In this document: positions 27,365 through 36,056 of the stretch, piece by piece
How the letters are laid out: each line of letters opens with the position of its first letter
Numbering within the stretch: the stretch's first letter is position 1
Origin: Candidatus Equicola faecalis
GTDB taxonomy: Bacteria > Bacteroidota > Bacteroidia > Bacteroidales > Bacteroidaceae
Reading direction: 5' to 3'
DNA: 39,034 bases
Assembly (NCBI GenBank): GCA_018065185.1
Contig: JAGHTU010000006.1
Location: forward strand, 1-39,034
Made by a program: the position numbers and the translations under genes
Notes under the pieces: generated by a model
Told to the model about the DNA's origin: nothing
The model's database searches: none
Seen by the model: only the letters and a program-made list of their open reading frames with translations

Positions 27365-27395
27365 TTGGGCTTCTTAATGTTTTTCAGTATCTTTG
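27365..27395 (+). promoter_or_regulatory. promoter of the methylmalonyl-CoA epimerase operon
   Basis: TTG at 27365-27367 and TATCTTTG at 27388-27395 are 20 bases apart and match both elements of the Bacteroidota consensus. Transcription would start near 27402, giving a leader of about 60 bases before the ATG at 27463. Confidence 0.7.
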
Positions 27396-27462
27396 TACAC
27401 TATTACAATCAATGCAGAATTGAGTTGGTAAACAATTACTATAAATTTAAAAAATCGGAAAA

Positions 27463-27873
27463 ATGAAAATTTCACGTATTGATCATCTTGGCATCGCAGT
27501 CAAGAGTATTGATGAAGTTCTCCCTTATTTTGAGAACGTGCTTGGTTTGAAGTGTTACAACATTGAAGAAGTGGCTGACCAGAAGGTCAAGACTGCCTTC
27601 TTGAAAGTGGGCGAGGTAAAGCTTGAGCTTCTTGAGCCGACATCAGAAGACAGCACAATAGCAAAATATCTTGAGAACGGTGGTCGTGGCGTTCATCACG
27701 TTGCCTTTGCTATAGAAGACGGCGTAGCCAACGCTATTGCAGAATGCACAGAAAAGGAAATACGCGTCATCGACAAGGCTCCGCGCCCAGGTGCTGAAAA
27801 CATGATGATAGCATTCCTGCATCCAAAATCAACAGCAGGCATACTCACAGAGCTTTGTGAACCAAAGAAGTAA
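27463..27873 (+). CDS. mce: methylmalonyl-CoA epimerase
   Basis: This enzyme interconverts the (R) and (S) forms of methylmalonyl-CoA, linking the mutase to the carboxylase or decarboxylase step of the succinate-propionate pathway. The 136-residue length is normal for this glyoxalase-fold family. H8 (in RIDHLGIAV), H79 (in VHHVAF) and E130 (in LTELCE) correspond to the metal-binding residues of characterised epimerases. It is followed after 30 bases by the carboxyltransferase subunit gene, a common pairing in Bacteroidales. Confidence 0.95.
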   Translation: MKISRIDHLGIAVKSIDEVLPYFENVLGLKCYNIEEVADQKVKTAFLKVGEVKLELLEPTSEDSTIAKYLENGGRGVHHVAFAIEDGVANAIAECTEKEIRVIDKAPRPGAENMMIAFLHPKSTAGILTELCEPKK

Positions 27874-27903
27874 CCATAACACAACCGATTTATCAAGATT
27901 ATC

Positions 27904-29457
27904 ATGAGCAAACAGTTTGACAAGATAAAGGAACTTATCGCCAAGAGGGATGAAGCCCGTCTCGGCGGTGGTGAGAAAGCAATAGAGAAACAGCACGCCA
28001 GAGGCAAGTACACTGCACGTGAGCGTATAGATATGTTGCTTGATGAAGGTAGCTTTGAAGAGTTTGACATGTTCAAACTGCACCGTTGCCACAACTTCGG
28101 CATGGAGAAAAAGCAATTCCTCGGCGATGGTGTCGTTGCAGGTAGCGGAACGATTGACGGTCGTCAGGTGTTCATCTTTGCACAGGACTTCACAGTGAAC
28201 GGCGGTTCACTCTCAGAGACCATGGCAGAGAAGATATGCAAGGTGATGGACGAGGCAATGAAGGCAGGTTGTCCATGCATCGGCATCAATGACTCTGGTG
28301 GCGCACGTATTCAGGAAGCTGTAAACGCTTTGGCAGGATATGCAGAGATATTTGAGAGAAACATTCTCGCCAGTGGTGTGATACCACAGATAAGTGGCAT
28401 CTTCGGTCCTTGTGCCGGTGGTGCAGTCTATTCTCCAGCATTGACAGACTTCACTTTGATGATGGAGAACACGAGTTACATGTTCCTCACAGGTCCGAAG
28501 GTGGTAAAGACCGTCACCGGCGAAGACGTTGACCAGGAGAGCCTTGGTGGCGCATCTGTTCACGCATCAAAGAGTGGTGTTACCCACCTCACGGCAGCCA
28601 CTGAAGAAGAAGCCATCCAGAGCATCAAGACTCTGTTGAGCTATATCCCTTCAAACAATATGGAAGAGGCTCCACGCACAGAGTGTAAGGACCCTGTCGG
28701 ACGTATGGAGAACATGCTCAACGAGATTCTTCCTGATGACCCTAACCAAGCATACGACATGTACAAAGTCATCGGTGCTGTGGTTGACGACGGAGAATTC
28801 TTTGAGATACAGCCTAAGTTTGCAAAGAACATCATCACGGGTTTCGCACGTTTCAACGGCCAGAGTGTCGGCATCGTAGCCAACCAACCTATGGCTTATG
28901 CAGGTGTGCTTGACGTAAACGCCAGCCGTAAGGGTGCACGCTTCGTACGTTTCTGTGATGCATTCAACATTCCTATCGTAACATTGGTTGACGTGCCGGG
29001 ATTCTTGCCGGGCACAGGTCAGGAGTACAACGCAGTAATCCTGCACGGAGCAAAACTGCTATATGCTTACGGAGAGGCTACAGTGCCAAAGGTTACTGTA
29101 ACATTACGCAAGAGTTATGGTGGTAGCCATATCGTTATGGGCTGTAAACAGCTCCGCGCTGACAGGAACTACGCATGGCCATCAGCAGAGATTGCTGTGA
29201 TGGGAGCAAGCGGTGCCGCTGCTGTGCTTTACGCAAAAGAAGCAAAGGTAGCCGAAGACCCTAAAGCATTCATTGCCGAGAAGGAACAGGAATATTCTGA
29301 AGCGTTTGCAAATCCTTATCAGGCTGCAAGATATGGGTATATTGATGATGTTATCGAGCCACGCAACACACGCTTCCGCATCTGCCGTGCTTTGGCACAG
29401 TTAGACACGAAGAAGCAGAGTCTGCCGGCAAAGAAACATGGTTGTATTCCACTGTAA
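27904..29457 (+). CDS. mmdA: acyl-CoA carboxylase / methylmalonyl-CoA decarboxylase carboxyltransferase subunit
   Basis: A 517-residue carboxyltransferase with two crotonase-like halves. In propionate-forming Bacteroidales this subunit belongs either to a propionyl-CoA carboxylase or to a sodium-pumping methylmalonyl-CoA decarboxylase. Family landmarks include [14 protein letters not shown] near the N terminus, the [10 protein letters not shown] and [13 protein letters not shown] segments in the first half, and [13 protein letters not shown] with the [12 protein letters not shown] segment in the second. It is directly linked to mce. The biotin-carrier, gamma and membrane beta subunits that often follow it are absent here, so I cannot say whether it acts as carboxylase or decarboxylase. 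Confidence 0.92.
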   Translation: MSKQFDKIKELIAKRDEARLGGGEKAIEKQHARGKYTARERIDMLLDEGSFEEFDMFKLHRCHNFGMEKKQFLGDGVVAGSGTIDGRQVFIFAQDFTVNGGSLSETMAEKICKVMDEAMKAGCPCIGINDSGGARIQEAVNALAGYAEIFERNILASGVIPQISGIFGPCAGGAVYSPALTDFTLMMENTSYMFLTGPKVVKTVTGEDVDQESLGGASVHASKSGVTHLTAATEEEAIQSIKTLLSYIPSNNMEEAPRTECKDPVGRMENMLNEILPDDPNQAYDMYKVIGAVVDDGEFFEIQPKFAKNIITGFARFNGQSVGIVANQPMAYAGVLDVNASRKGARFVRFCDAFNIPIVTLVDVPGFLPGTGQEYNAVILHGAKLLYAYGEATVPKVTVTLRKSYGGSHIVMGCKQLRADRNYAWPSAEIAVMGASGAAAVLYAKEAKVAEDPKAFIAEKEQEYSEAFANPYQAARYGYIDDVIEPRNTRFRICRALAQLDTKKQSLPAKKHGCIPL

Positions 29458-29469
29458 TAGACGACTGGA

Positions 29470-29507
29470 GGTTATGGTGAGCCCTTTCTTACAGGCTCGC
29501 CATAACC
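29470..29507 (+). other. strong intergenic stem-loop after the carboxyltransferase gene
   Basis: A 14-base stem (29470-29483 with 29494-29507) contains a single G-T wobble and encloses a 10-base loop. It begins about 12 bases after the stop codon. There is no T-run after it, so it is not a standard intrinsic terminator; it may stabilise the 3' end of the message, act with a termination factor, or be a processing site. Confidence 0.6.
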
Positions 29508-29579
29508 ATTCCAAACTAACATACTATACTGAAGAGTAAAACTTTTCTATCAAACAAAAACACATAAACAGACAAAGGC

Positions 29580-30389
29580 GTGAAAAAAGTATTATTTATC
29601 AATCAGGAAATTACTCCATACGTTGCAGAGAGTCCACTTTCTGTAAATGGGAAGAACTTGTCGAACTCCATACAGGAAAGAGGTAATGAGACTAGAACTT
29701 TTATGCCGAAATGGGGAAGCATAAACGAGCGTCGCAACCAGTTGCATGAAGTCATACGGTTATCTGGGATGAACCTGATTATAGACGACACTGACCACCC
29801 TCTTATCATAAAAGTTGCCTCTATCCCTGGCACGAGGATTCAGGTTTATTTCATTGACAACAACGATTATTTTGCAAAGCATCGTGACGGACTGACAAAC
29901 ACAGGCAAAGGCGACGAATATACCGATGACGGCGAGAGAGCTGTCTTCTTTGCACGTGGCGTGCTTGAAACGGTAAAGAAACTGCGTTGGACACCTGAAA
30001 TCATCCATTGTCAGGGCTGGATGAGTAGTGTCGTACCGCTTTATCTCAAGACAGCCTATAAGGACGAGCCATGCTACCGCGATATAAAAATCGTAACCAG
30101 CCTCTTCCCTACTGACACAAAGATTCAGTTTGGAGAGAAGTTCAAGAACTTCATCTGTTATGAAGAAGCCAACAAGGAGCATCTTGACAAATATGCCAAC
30201 ACTTTCAAAGGTGACGACCTCGCAAAGTTGGCAATAGACTATTCAGATGGTGTCATTGAATCCACAGACGGTGTGAACGTCGATTTGCTCAAATACGCTA
30301 CGGACAACGGGAAGCGGATGCTACGATTTAACGAAATTGACAACAACGACTTAGGAGCCTCTATTGAAGCTTTCTATGATAAACTATAA
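29580..30389 (+). CDS. half-length glycogen/starch synthase-like protein
   Basis: A 269-residue protein resembling only the N-terminal domain of GT5 glycogen/starch synthases, from a GTG start (29580). It opens with KKVLFINQEITPY like the family, and has WTPEIIHCQGW (about 138-148) and an IDYSDGVIEST segment. The normal synthase N-terminal ADP-glucose motif K-T-G-G-L is replaced here by ESPLSVNG, and the whole C-terminal GT-B domain is missing. Short versions of this kind occur widely in Bacteroidota, often beside DUF4270, so this is probably a family in its own right and not a broken gene. Whether it makes glycogen is doubtful. Confidence 0.85.
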   Translation: MKKVLFINQEITPYVAESPLSVNGKNLSNSIQERGNETRTFMPKWGSINERRNQLHEVIRLSGMNLIIDDTDHPLIIKVASIPGTRIQVYFIDNNDYFAKHRDGLTNTGKGDEYTDDGERAVFFARGVLETVKKLRWTPEIIHCQGWMSSVVPLYLKTAYKDEPCYRDIKIVTSLFPTDTKIQFGEKFKNFICYEEANKEHLDKYANTFKGDDLAKLAIDYSDGVIESTDGVNVDLLKYATDNGKRMLRFNEIDNNDLGASIEAFYDKL

Positions 30390-30397
30390 GAAAAACG

Positions 30398-31834
30398 ATG
30401 ATGATGAGAAAAATCTTTTTAGGTTGTATTGCGATATTATTGCTTTCTGCGTGCGATGATAGCACGATGGATTTAGGATATTCCATTGTTCCCACCCAAG
30501 ATGAGCTCACCATCACAGCCGAGACTTTTTCCGTGCCGTCACACACAATCGTCGTTGATTCTGTTTTGGCACGTACCGGCACTGGTTATTTGGGAAAATA
30601 CCGCGACCCAGAGACTGGTGCTTACATCACACAGAACTTTCTTTCGCAGATAAACATGCTTGAAGGAATCGTGCTTGACTCTATTGAGAATATGCACAAA
30701 GAAGATGGCAAGGTGGTGGCAGACTCATGCTTCATCCGTCTTTTCCTCAATGGGTTCTATGGCGACAGTCTGAACCTCATGAAGATGACATGTTACGAAC
30801 TGGCAAAACCTATTGACGAGTCGGCAAACCTTTACACCAACTTCAACATAGAAGACCCACAGGCAGGTTACATACGTGCTGACGGCATGAAAGCGGAGCG
30901 TGCCTGGGTGGTTGACGACCTTAACTATTCCGACACAGTACGTGCCGATGCTTATGGCCGTTTCATCATCAGCCCTTTAAACCATCAATATACCGACCGC
31001 AACGGAAGGAAATACACCAATTACGGTTCTTATCTGTTGCAGACATATTATGAACACCCTGAATATTACAAGAACGCTTATGAATTCAACCATCACGTAT
31101 GTCCGGGATTCTATTTTAAGACCACCAATGGCATAGGGACAGTGGCAAAAATAAGCCTCAGCGACATAAGCATCTATTACCGTTATCTCATACAGAAATA
31201 CGACAGCGTGCAGAAGAAGATGGTGGACACGTTGTCAACACGCGCCGTAATATTCTATGGTACGAATGAGGTGCGACAAATCACGCAGATAAATAATGAC
31301 AAGTCAAGGCTCAAAGAACTTGCCGAAGACAACACCTGCACATACCTGAAGACCCCTGCAGGACTTTTCACAGAAATCACCTTGCCTATTGACGAGATTT
31401 TCAAAGGGCATGAGAATGACAGCCTTAACATAATGGAGCTGACACTGGAGCGTTACAACAACAAGACTCTTGGACAGAAATTTTCTCAAGGCCCCCCTGT
31501 GTCTGTAATGCTCATACAGAAGGAGAACATCATGAATTTCTTTGAAAAATCTGGTATCATTGACAACGAGACAACATTTCTTGCAACTCTAAGTACAGAC
31601 TATAACACATACACTTTTGACAATATCGCCCAGCTTGCCACAGCGATGTACAATGCAAAGAAAGCAGGCAAAATGAGTGAAGACTGGAACAAGGCTATCA
31701 TCATTCCTGTGTCGGTATGGAATGAGAATAGTGTTTCTCACCTGATGGAGATGTCATCCACACGGTTGGTAGGTGGCAGTGAGAGTTCTTCGCCTATTCA
31801 AGTAAAAGTGACATACAGCTCCTTTAGGAAATAA
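30398..31834 (+). CDS. DUF4270 lipoprotein
   Basis: A 478-residue predicted lipoprotein: a short hydrophobic leader ends in LLLSAC, with the lipid-bearing cysteine at C19. The remainder matches the DUF4270 family pattern (DLGYSIVPTQDELTI near the mature N terminus). It is probably outer-membrane anchored; no activity is known to me. It begins eight bases after the synthase-like gene and 21 bases before the C10 peptidase, so all three are probably on one transcript. Confidence 0.88.
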   Translation: MMMRKIFLGCIAILLLSACDDSTMDLGYSIVPTQDELTITAETFSVPSHTIVVDSVLARTGTGYLGKYRDPETGAYITQNFLSQINMLEGIVLDSIENMHKEDGKVVADSCFIRLFLNGFYGDSLNLMKMTCYELAKPIDESANLYTNFNIEDPQAGYIRADGMKAERAWVVDDLNYSDTVRADAYGRFIISPLNHQYTDRNGRKYTNYGSYLLQTYYEHPEYYKNAYEFNHHVCPGFYFKTTNGIGTVAKISLSDISIYYRYLIQKYDSVQKKMVDTLSTRAVIFYGTNEVRQITQINNDKSRLKELAEDNTCTYLKTPAGLFTEITLPIDEIFKGHENDSLNIMELTLERYNNKTLGQKFSQGPPVSVMLIQKENIMNFFEKSGIIDNETTFLATLSTDYNTYTFDNIAQLATAMYNAKKAGKMSEDWNKAIIIPVSVWNENSVSHLMEMSSTRLVGGSESSSPIQVKVTYSSFRK

Positions 31835-31855
31835 TCAAGAAATAATCCATAGACT

Positions 31856-34357
31856 ATGAAAAAAGCACTAACATTCTCTGTAATTGTATCATTATGCCTA
31901 TTTGCTAATGCTGTTGGTATTTCTGTAGAAACAGCACGGCAGACGGCAGGACAGTTTCTCACAAAAAAAGCACGGCTGACAGCACAGGCGGTAACAGACC
32001 AGAAACTTAATCTGGCATACACTGCAAAACAAGACGGAGAGGCATGCTATTACGTATTTAACACCGCTGGCAACGGGTTTATCGTCACATCAGCAGACGA
32101 TGTGGCAGAAGAGGTGTTGATGTATGCTGACCATGGCACGTTCGACATTAACGCAATCAACCCAAACTTACGATGGTGGCTGGACCAATACCAAAGACAG
32201 ATTGAGTTTGCAAAAAAGCAAGGGCTCACGGCAACAACAACTCAACAAGCCGAGCCTAGCACAACAAAGGTAGAAGTTCCCATCCTTGTAAAGACACGCT
32301 GGGATCAAGGGGTGCCATATAATAATGAGGTCTATAATCAAAGTAAAAAGCGTTATCCTACAGGATGTGTAGCGACAACCATGAGCCAGTTGATGAAATA
32401 TCACGAATGGCCTATCACTGGTATTGGCAGCAAAACATATACTGACGTTGGTTATAGTGGCAAGACTTATACGGCTGACTTTGGCAATCACACATACGAT
32501 TGGGCTAACATGAAGAACACTTATACTTCTAGTTCCTATACCACAGAAGAAGCGAAGGCAGTGGCACAACTCATGTATGATGCAGGTGTTTCCGTAGAGA
32601 TGGAATACGCGACAGACGGCAGTGGTGCATGGTCAGAATATGTTTCTTATGCATTAGTCAACTTCTTTGGATATGATGCAGGCGTCAAACATCTGTTTCG
32701 TGACTATTACACAGACAGCGAATGGGAGGAGATTCTATATGCAGAACTTGCAGCGGGGCGACCCGTTGCCTATGGCGGTGCAGATAAAGATGGTGGCGGG
32801 CATTCATTCATCTGCGATGGTTATAAACCAAGTTTAAATAAATTTCACTTCAATTGGGGTTGGGGTGGTAGTGGTGATGCCTATTGTGCCTTGAGTGCTG
32901 TGAAAGTTTCAGGTTACCAGTTTGACTACTGGCAAGATATTGTTTGTGGTATCCAGAAACCTGTTGAGGGAAGCCGTTGCTTACCAAGCATTATCATGGA
33001 TGAAAACTCCTCATTAAAATTCACCACGACAGAGAAAGAAGACACAGCAACGTATAATGTCAGTTTTGGCTCTTATGGTTCAATCTACAATGACTCCTAC
33101 AAGGATTTTGACATTGTGTTCACAATGAAATATACCAATCAGAAAAACGGAGACACGTATTATGCCAAATTCGTTGATGGAACGACACCAGAGAAAGTGA
33201 CATTCCAAAAGATTTATGGAAATATCACAGATGAATCATTTTACATAACATCACTTAAGGTAAAAGATGTCATCGTTCCGAAGTTACCTGCCGGCACATA
33301 CCATGTCACCCTCGCATATAAGGAATATTGCGATTTAGAAAACGATAATGATTCTCTTTGGCGTGAAGTGCCTGCTTTTGGCAAAAACAAAAACTATCAA
33401 GAGTTAGTTGTAGAAAGCAGGATGAAAATCCCGACCATTAAAGAAGCAACAGACATTACCGACAAAGGCTTCACAGCAAATTGGGAGGAAACCGAAGATG
33501 CAGAGAGTTATGATATAGAGCTCATCACAAAAGAGAAAGATTCCGACAATAGCGAAATGCTCCTTGAAGAGGATTTCAGCGGTTTTGCAAGTTACACTGC
33601 TGACGGGACCAAGGATATATCAAGCAACTTAGACCAATACATGAACATGGATGGCTGGAATGGCAGTAAGGTATATACCGCTCCAAGTAGCGTAAAATTA
33701 GGCTCAAGCACAGCAGGTGCATCACTCATCTCACCTAAACTTCATGCCGAAGGAAAGGTTATCGTCACGATAGGTGAACGCAAGTATAATACCGACAAGA
33801 CCAATGTGACTCTCAAAATCGGAGATGACGCACAATATACGTTCCAAAGTAGCGGAAGCGAACATGAGTTTGAGACCGAAATAAATGGTGATTTTCAGGT
33901 AAAGCTTTTCACCTCCGGCAGCAAACAGCGCCTTTATATAAATAAGGTACAGGTGGCAACGCAAAAGGTGGTGATAAAGAAAGACACTATCTGTGACATC
34001 ACCGACAACAAATGCATCTTCAGCGCACTCAGCAACACCTACAACTATTCCTATCGCGTGCGTGCCAGAAATATGGACGACATGTCAAAGTGGAGCGACT
34101 TTACAGACGTAACACTATCTGCCACACCATCTAGAATTGTAACATTTGCTGACGGCGGTTCACTCACCATCACACGGGAAGGCAATACCCTTATCGTTGG
34201 TGGCATAAAAGATGCTTCAGCCGTGACAGCATACACTCCTGACGGCAGGATAATAGCCCAAGGGATGGTACATAATGGAAGTGCCAATATACCTACCAAC
34301 GTAAAAGGTGTTATCCTCCTGCGCATCGGAGACAAGATGATAAAGGTACGCCAATAG
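31856..34357 (+). CDS. secreted C10 family cysteine peptidase (streptopain/interpain-like)
   Basis: An 833-residue secreted peptidase. It has a signal peptide (about 1-20), a Spi-C10 propeptide domain (about 20-135) and a C10 catalytic domain (about 140-370) with the catalytic Cys at C171 (YPTGCVATTM) and His at H316 (GGHSF), followed by FHFNWGWGGSGDAY. The remaining 450 residues include Ig- or fibronectin-like segments and a final domain (about 760-833, with ITREGNTLIVGG and ending IKVRQ) resembling a type IX secretion sorting domain. It is probably exported across the outer membrane; the target proteins are unknown. It resembles interpain A of Prevotella intermedia in architecture. Confidence 0.93.
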   Translation: MKKALTFSVIVSLCLFANAVGISVETARQTAGQFLTKKARLTAQAVTDQKLNLAYTAKQDGEACYYVFNTAGNGFIVTSADDVAEEVLMYADHGTFDINAINPNLRWWLDQYQRQIEFAKKQGLTATTTQQAEPSTTKVEVPILVKTRWDQGVPYNNEVYNQSKKRYPTGCVATTMSQLMKYHEWPITGIGSKTYTDVGYSGKTYTADFGNHTYDWANMKNTYTSSSYTTEEAKAVAQLMYDAGVSVEMEYATDGSGAWSEYVSYALVNFFGYDAGVKHLFRDYYTDSEWEEILYAELAAGRPVAYGGADKDGGGHSFICDGYKPSLNKFHFNWGWGGSGDAYCALSAVKVSGYQFDYWQDIVCGIQKPVEGSRCLPSIIMDENSSLKFTTTEKEDTATYNVSFGSYGSIYNDSYKDFDIVFTMKYTNQKNGDTYYAKFVDGTTPEKVTFQKIYGNITDESFYITSLKVKDVIVPKLPAGTYHVTLAYKEYCDLENDNDSLWREVPAFGKNKNYQELVVESRMKIPTIKEATDITDKGFTANWEETEDAESYDIELITKEKDSDNSEMLLEEDFSGFASYTADGTKDISSNLDQYMNMDGWNGSKVYTAPSSVKLGSSTAGASLISPKLHAEGKVIVTIGERKYNTDKTNVTLKIGDDAQYTFQSSGSEHEFETEINGDFQVKLFTSGSKQRLYINKVQVATQKVVIKKDTICDITDNKCIFSALSNTYNYSYRVRARNMDDMSKWSDFTDVTLSATPSRIVTFADGGSLTITREGNTLIVGGIKDASAVTAYTPDGRIIAQGMVHNGSANIPTNVKGVILLRIGDKMIKVRQ

Positions 34358-34371
34358 AGGCTGTCCTGCTA

Positions 34372-34422
34372 AATAATAAAAAGGCTTCCGCTTGACAATT
34401 AAGCGGAAGCCTTTTTATTATT
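34372..34422. terminator. perfect bidirectional intrinsic terminator
   Basis: A 22-base perfect inverted repeat (34372-34393 and 34401-34422) with a 7-base loop. The core GGCTTCCGCTT/AAGCGGAAGCC is flanked by A-rich and T-rich tracts, so each strand ends in a T-run. It lies between the convergent C10 peptidase and DUF4293 genes and can terminate both. Confidence 0.93.
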
Positions 34423-34433
34423 CTTTCTTTCAA

Positions 34434-34808
34434 TCAGCGTATCCTGTCCATAGAGCGCACGAGCTTCTCATCTTTCCTTATTCCTATGTATGCCAAAATA
34501 TGGAAAATGATTATCAGTAGCGGAAGTACACATTTCCAATCTATTTGCAGACTGCCCATACTCCACAAACTGCCCCACATCACACATATTATCAATGCGA
34601 AGAGCACTACAAGCAGGCAAAACTTCATCTGCATCCTGCGGTGTTTGTAAAGGAATACTGTAACTATTGTCAGCGGCATCAATATAATGTTACACACCAA
34701 TGCGATGGCTCCCGTCACATACTGTATCGGCATATTACACTGGCAAAGCATGAACACTTCTACGGCAAGCCCCACTAAGAGCCAAATGCTCTGTACACGC
34801 TGTATCAT
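34434..34808 (-). CDS. DUF4293 membrane protein
   Basis: A 124-residue protein with four membrane helices and the DUF4293 N-terminal signature MIQRVQSIWLLVG. Family members occur throughout Bacteroidota next to rpoZ and bamD, as here, but their role is unknown. Its start codon shares a base with the stop codon of rpoZ (TGATG at 34806-34810), indicating coupling. It ends 11 bases before the shared terminator. Confidence 0.9.
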   Translation of the reverse strand: MIQRVQSIWLLVGLAVEVFMLCQCNMPIQYVTGAIALVCNIILMPLTIVTVFLYKHRRMQMKFCLLVVLFALIICVMWGSLWSMGSLQIDWKCVLPLLIIIFHILAYIGIRKDEKLVRSMDRIR

Positions 34809-35134
34809 CAGTCCTGTTCTTTGGATGGGTCGCGATAATAGATATCACCATCCACAAATTCCTCTGTTGCAAGGAGTGATGGCTTTGGTATTTTCTCGAA
34901 ATAGCGTGATATCTCAATCTGTTCACGGTTTTCAAACACCTCATCAAGTGCATCGTTATATGAAGCAAACTCCTGCAGTTTCTGCGACAGGTCCTGTTTC
35001 AGGTCTGCAGAGATCTGATTGGCGCGCTTTGCAATAATTGCAACGCTCTCATAAATGTTGTCTGTGTCCTTAGCCAAATCCATGACATCGCGCGTAACGG
35101 TGTTCATCGGTGCTTTTGATTTCTTGTAATCCAT
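34808..35134 (-). CDS. rpoZ: DNA-directed RNA polymerase subunit omega
   Basis: Omega stabilises the beta-prime subunit of RNA polymerase. This 108-residue protein matches the Bacteroidota omega form, with AKRANQISADLKQDL (about 38-52) in the Rpb6/omega core and a long acidic C-terminal tail (SLLATEEFVDGDIYYRD). It lies 26 bases downstream of bamD and overlaps the DUF4293 start by one base. The gene neighbourhood is conserved in the phylum. Confidence 0.92.
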   Translation of the reverse strand: MDYKKSKAPMNTVTRDVMDLAKDTDNIYESVAIIAKRANQISADLKQDLSQKLQEFASYNDALDEVFENREQIEISRYFEKIPKPSLLATEEFVDGDIYYRDPSKEQD

Positions 35135-35160
35135 AATTTATTCTGTTGAATTTTATTTTA

Positions 35161-35985
35161 TCAGTCCTTAATATACTTCTTACAGCGTGCGATGAATTTC
35201 TGTGCCAAGATAAGATGTTTTGAGTCCGGATATTCGTTGATGAATCCATAACACTCATCTTCTGCATCGCGGAAGCGGTCCATCTTCTTTTCTTCCACGC
35301 TCTGCTGTGCAAGGTAGAATTTGCTTTTCATGATGAGTAGCGAGAAATCTTCACGCAGAGGAGTGAAAGGATAGTCCTTCAGTGCGTTCTGTGCCGTGAT
35401 GATACACGATTCATAATTATTACCGCCACTTGTGCAATTACCGAAGTATCCACCGAGGTTATAATACATCTCTGCATTGAGATATTCCTTATACACCAGT
35501 TTATCCTGAAGCTCAAACATCTCCCTTTCGGACATCGCCTTGTATTTCGCCTCAGGGAACACATCGAGATATTCCTGATATGCCTTTATTGCCTTCACCG
35601 TCTCGGTCTGGTCCAATCGTGGCTCCGGTGTACTCATATACAGAGAGTGAGCATAATAGTAATGCGCCAACTCCGTATATATGCCTTTAGGATAAGAAGT
35701 GAAATACTTTCGGAAATATTCTGCTGCTGTCACATAGTCGCCCAGCCCATATTCCGCCATGGCGAGCATATAGAGATTTTCCTGTCCGCTCTCAGAGCCC
35801 TTGTTGAATGCTACGGTCTGGTCAAGCAAGAATGAGGCTTTCTGAAACTTTCCCATAGCATAGTACTGCTTTGCAGCCTCATACTTCAAGTCGTTGTCCT
35901 GCGTCTTTGACAACTGGTTGAAAGTGTTTGTGCAACTGCACAACACAAGTGACAACAATCCCGTAACAATAAGAATCTTCTTCAT
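35161..35985 (-). CDS. bamD: outer-membrane assembly lipoprotein BamD
   Basis: BamD is the essential TPR lipoprotein of the BAM complex that inserts beta-barrel proteins into the outer membrane. From the ATG at 35985 the protein has 274 residues. It begins with a lipoprotein leader whose lipid cysteine is C18 (or C16), followed by five TPR-like helical repeats, including AEYFRKYFTSYPKG and AIKAYQEYLDVFPEAKY. An upstream in-frame start (36024) was rejected because it lies inside the promoter and before the signal sequence. It leads the operon with rpoZ and DUF4293. Confidence 0.93.
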   Translation of the reverse strand: MKKILIVTGLLSLVLCSCTNTFNQLSKTQDNDLKYEAAKQYYAMGKFQKASFLLDQTVAFNKGSESGQENLYMLAMAEYGLGDYVTAAEYFRKYFTSYPKGIYTELAHYYYAHSLYMSTPEPRLDQTETVKAIKAYQEYLDVFPEAKYKAMSEREMFELQDKLVYKEYLNAEMYYNLGGYFGNCTSGGNNYESCIITAQNALKDYPFTPLREDFSLLIMKSKFYLAQQSVEEKKMDRFRDAEDECYGFINEYPDSKHLILAQKFIARCKKYIKD

Positions 35986-36001
35986 AGAGCCTATTTGGTG
36001 G

Positions 36002-36033
36002 CAAAGGTAATATATTTTTGGCAAAATCTACAA
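36002..36033 (-). promoter_or_regulatory. promoter of bamD
   Basis: On the minus strand TACCTTTG (36002-36009) fits TAnnTTTG, and TTG at 36031-36033 is 21 bases upstream. Transcription would begin near 35995, giving a leader of only about 10 bases. The promoter overlaps that of uvrB on the other strand. Confidence 0.65.
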
Positions 36034-36049
36034 TTATCAATTATCTTTG
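36018..36049 (+). promoter_or_regulatory. promoter of uvrB
   Basis: TTG (36018-36020) and TATCTTTG (36042-36049) lie 21 bases apart. The -7 element ends only eight bases before the ATG at 36057, so the predicted transcript begins at or next to the start codon. It shares 16 bases with the bamD promoter. Confidence 0.65.
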
Positions 36050-36056
36050 CAAATTC

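Noticed and set aside
29580..30389. Synthase-like gene as a truncated pseudogene
   Set aside because: The frame is intact, ends cleanly, is followed closely by coupled genes, and short versions are common in the phylum.
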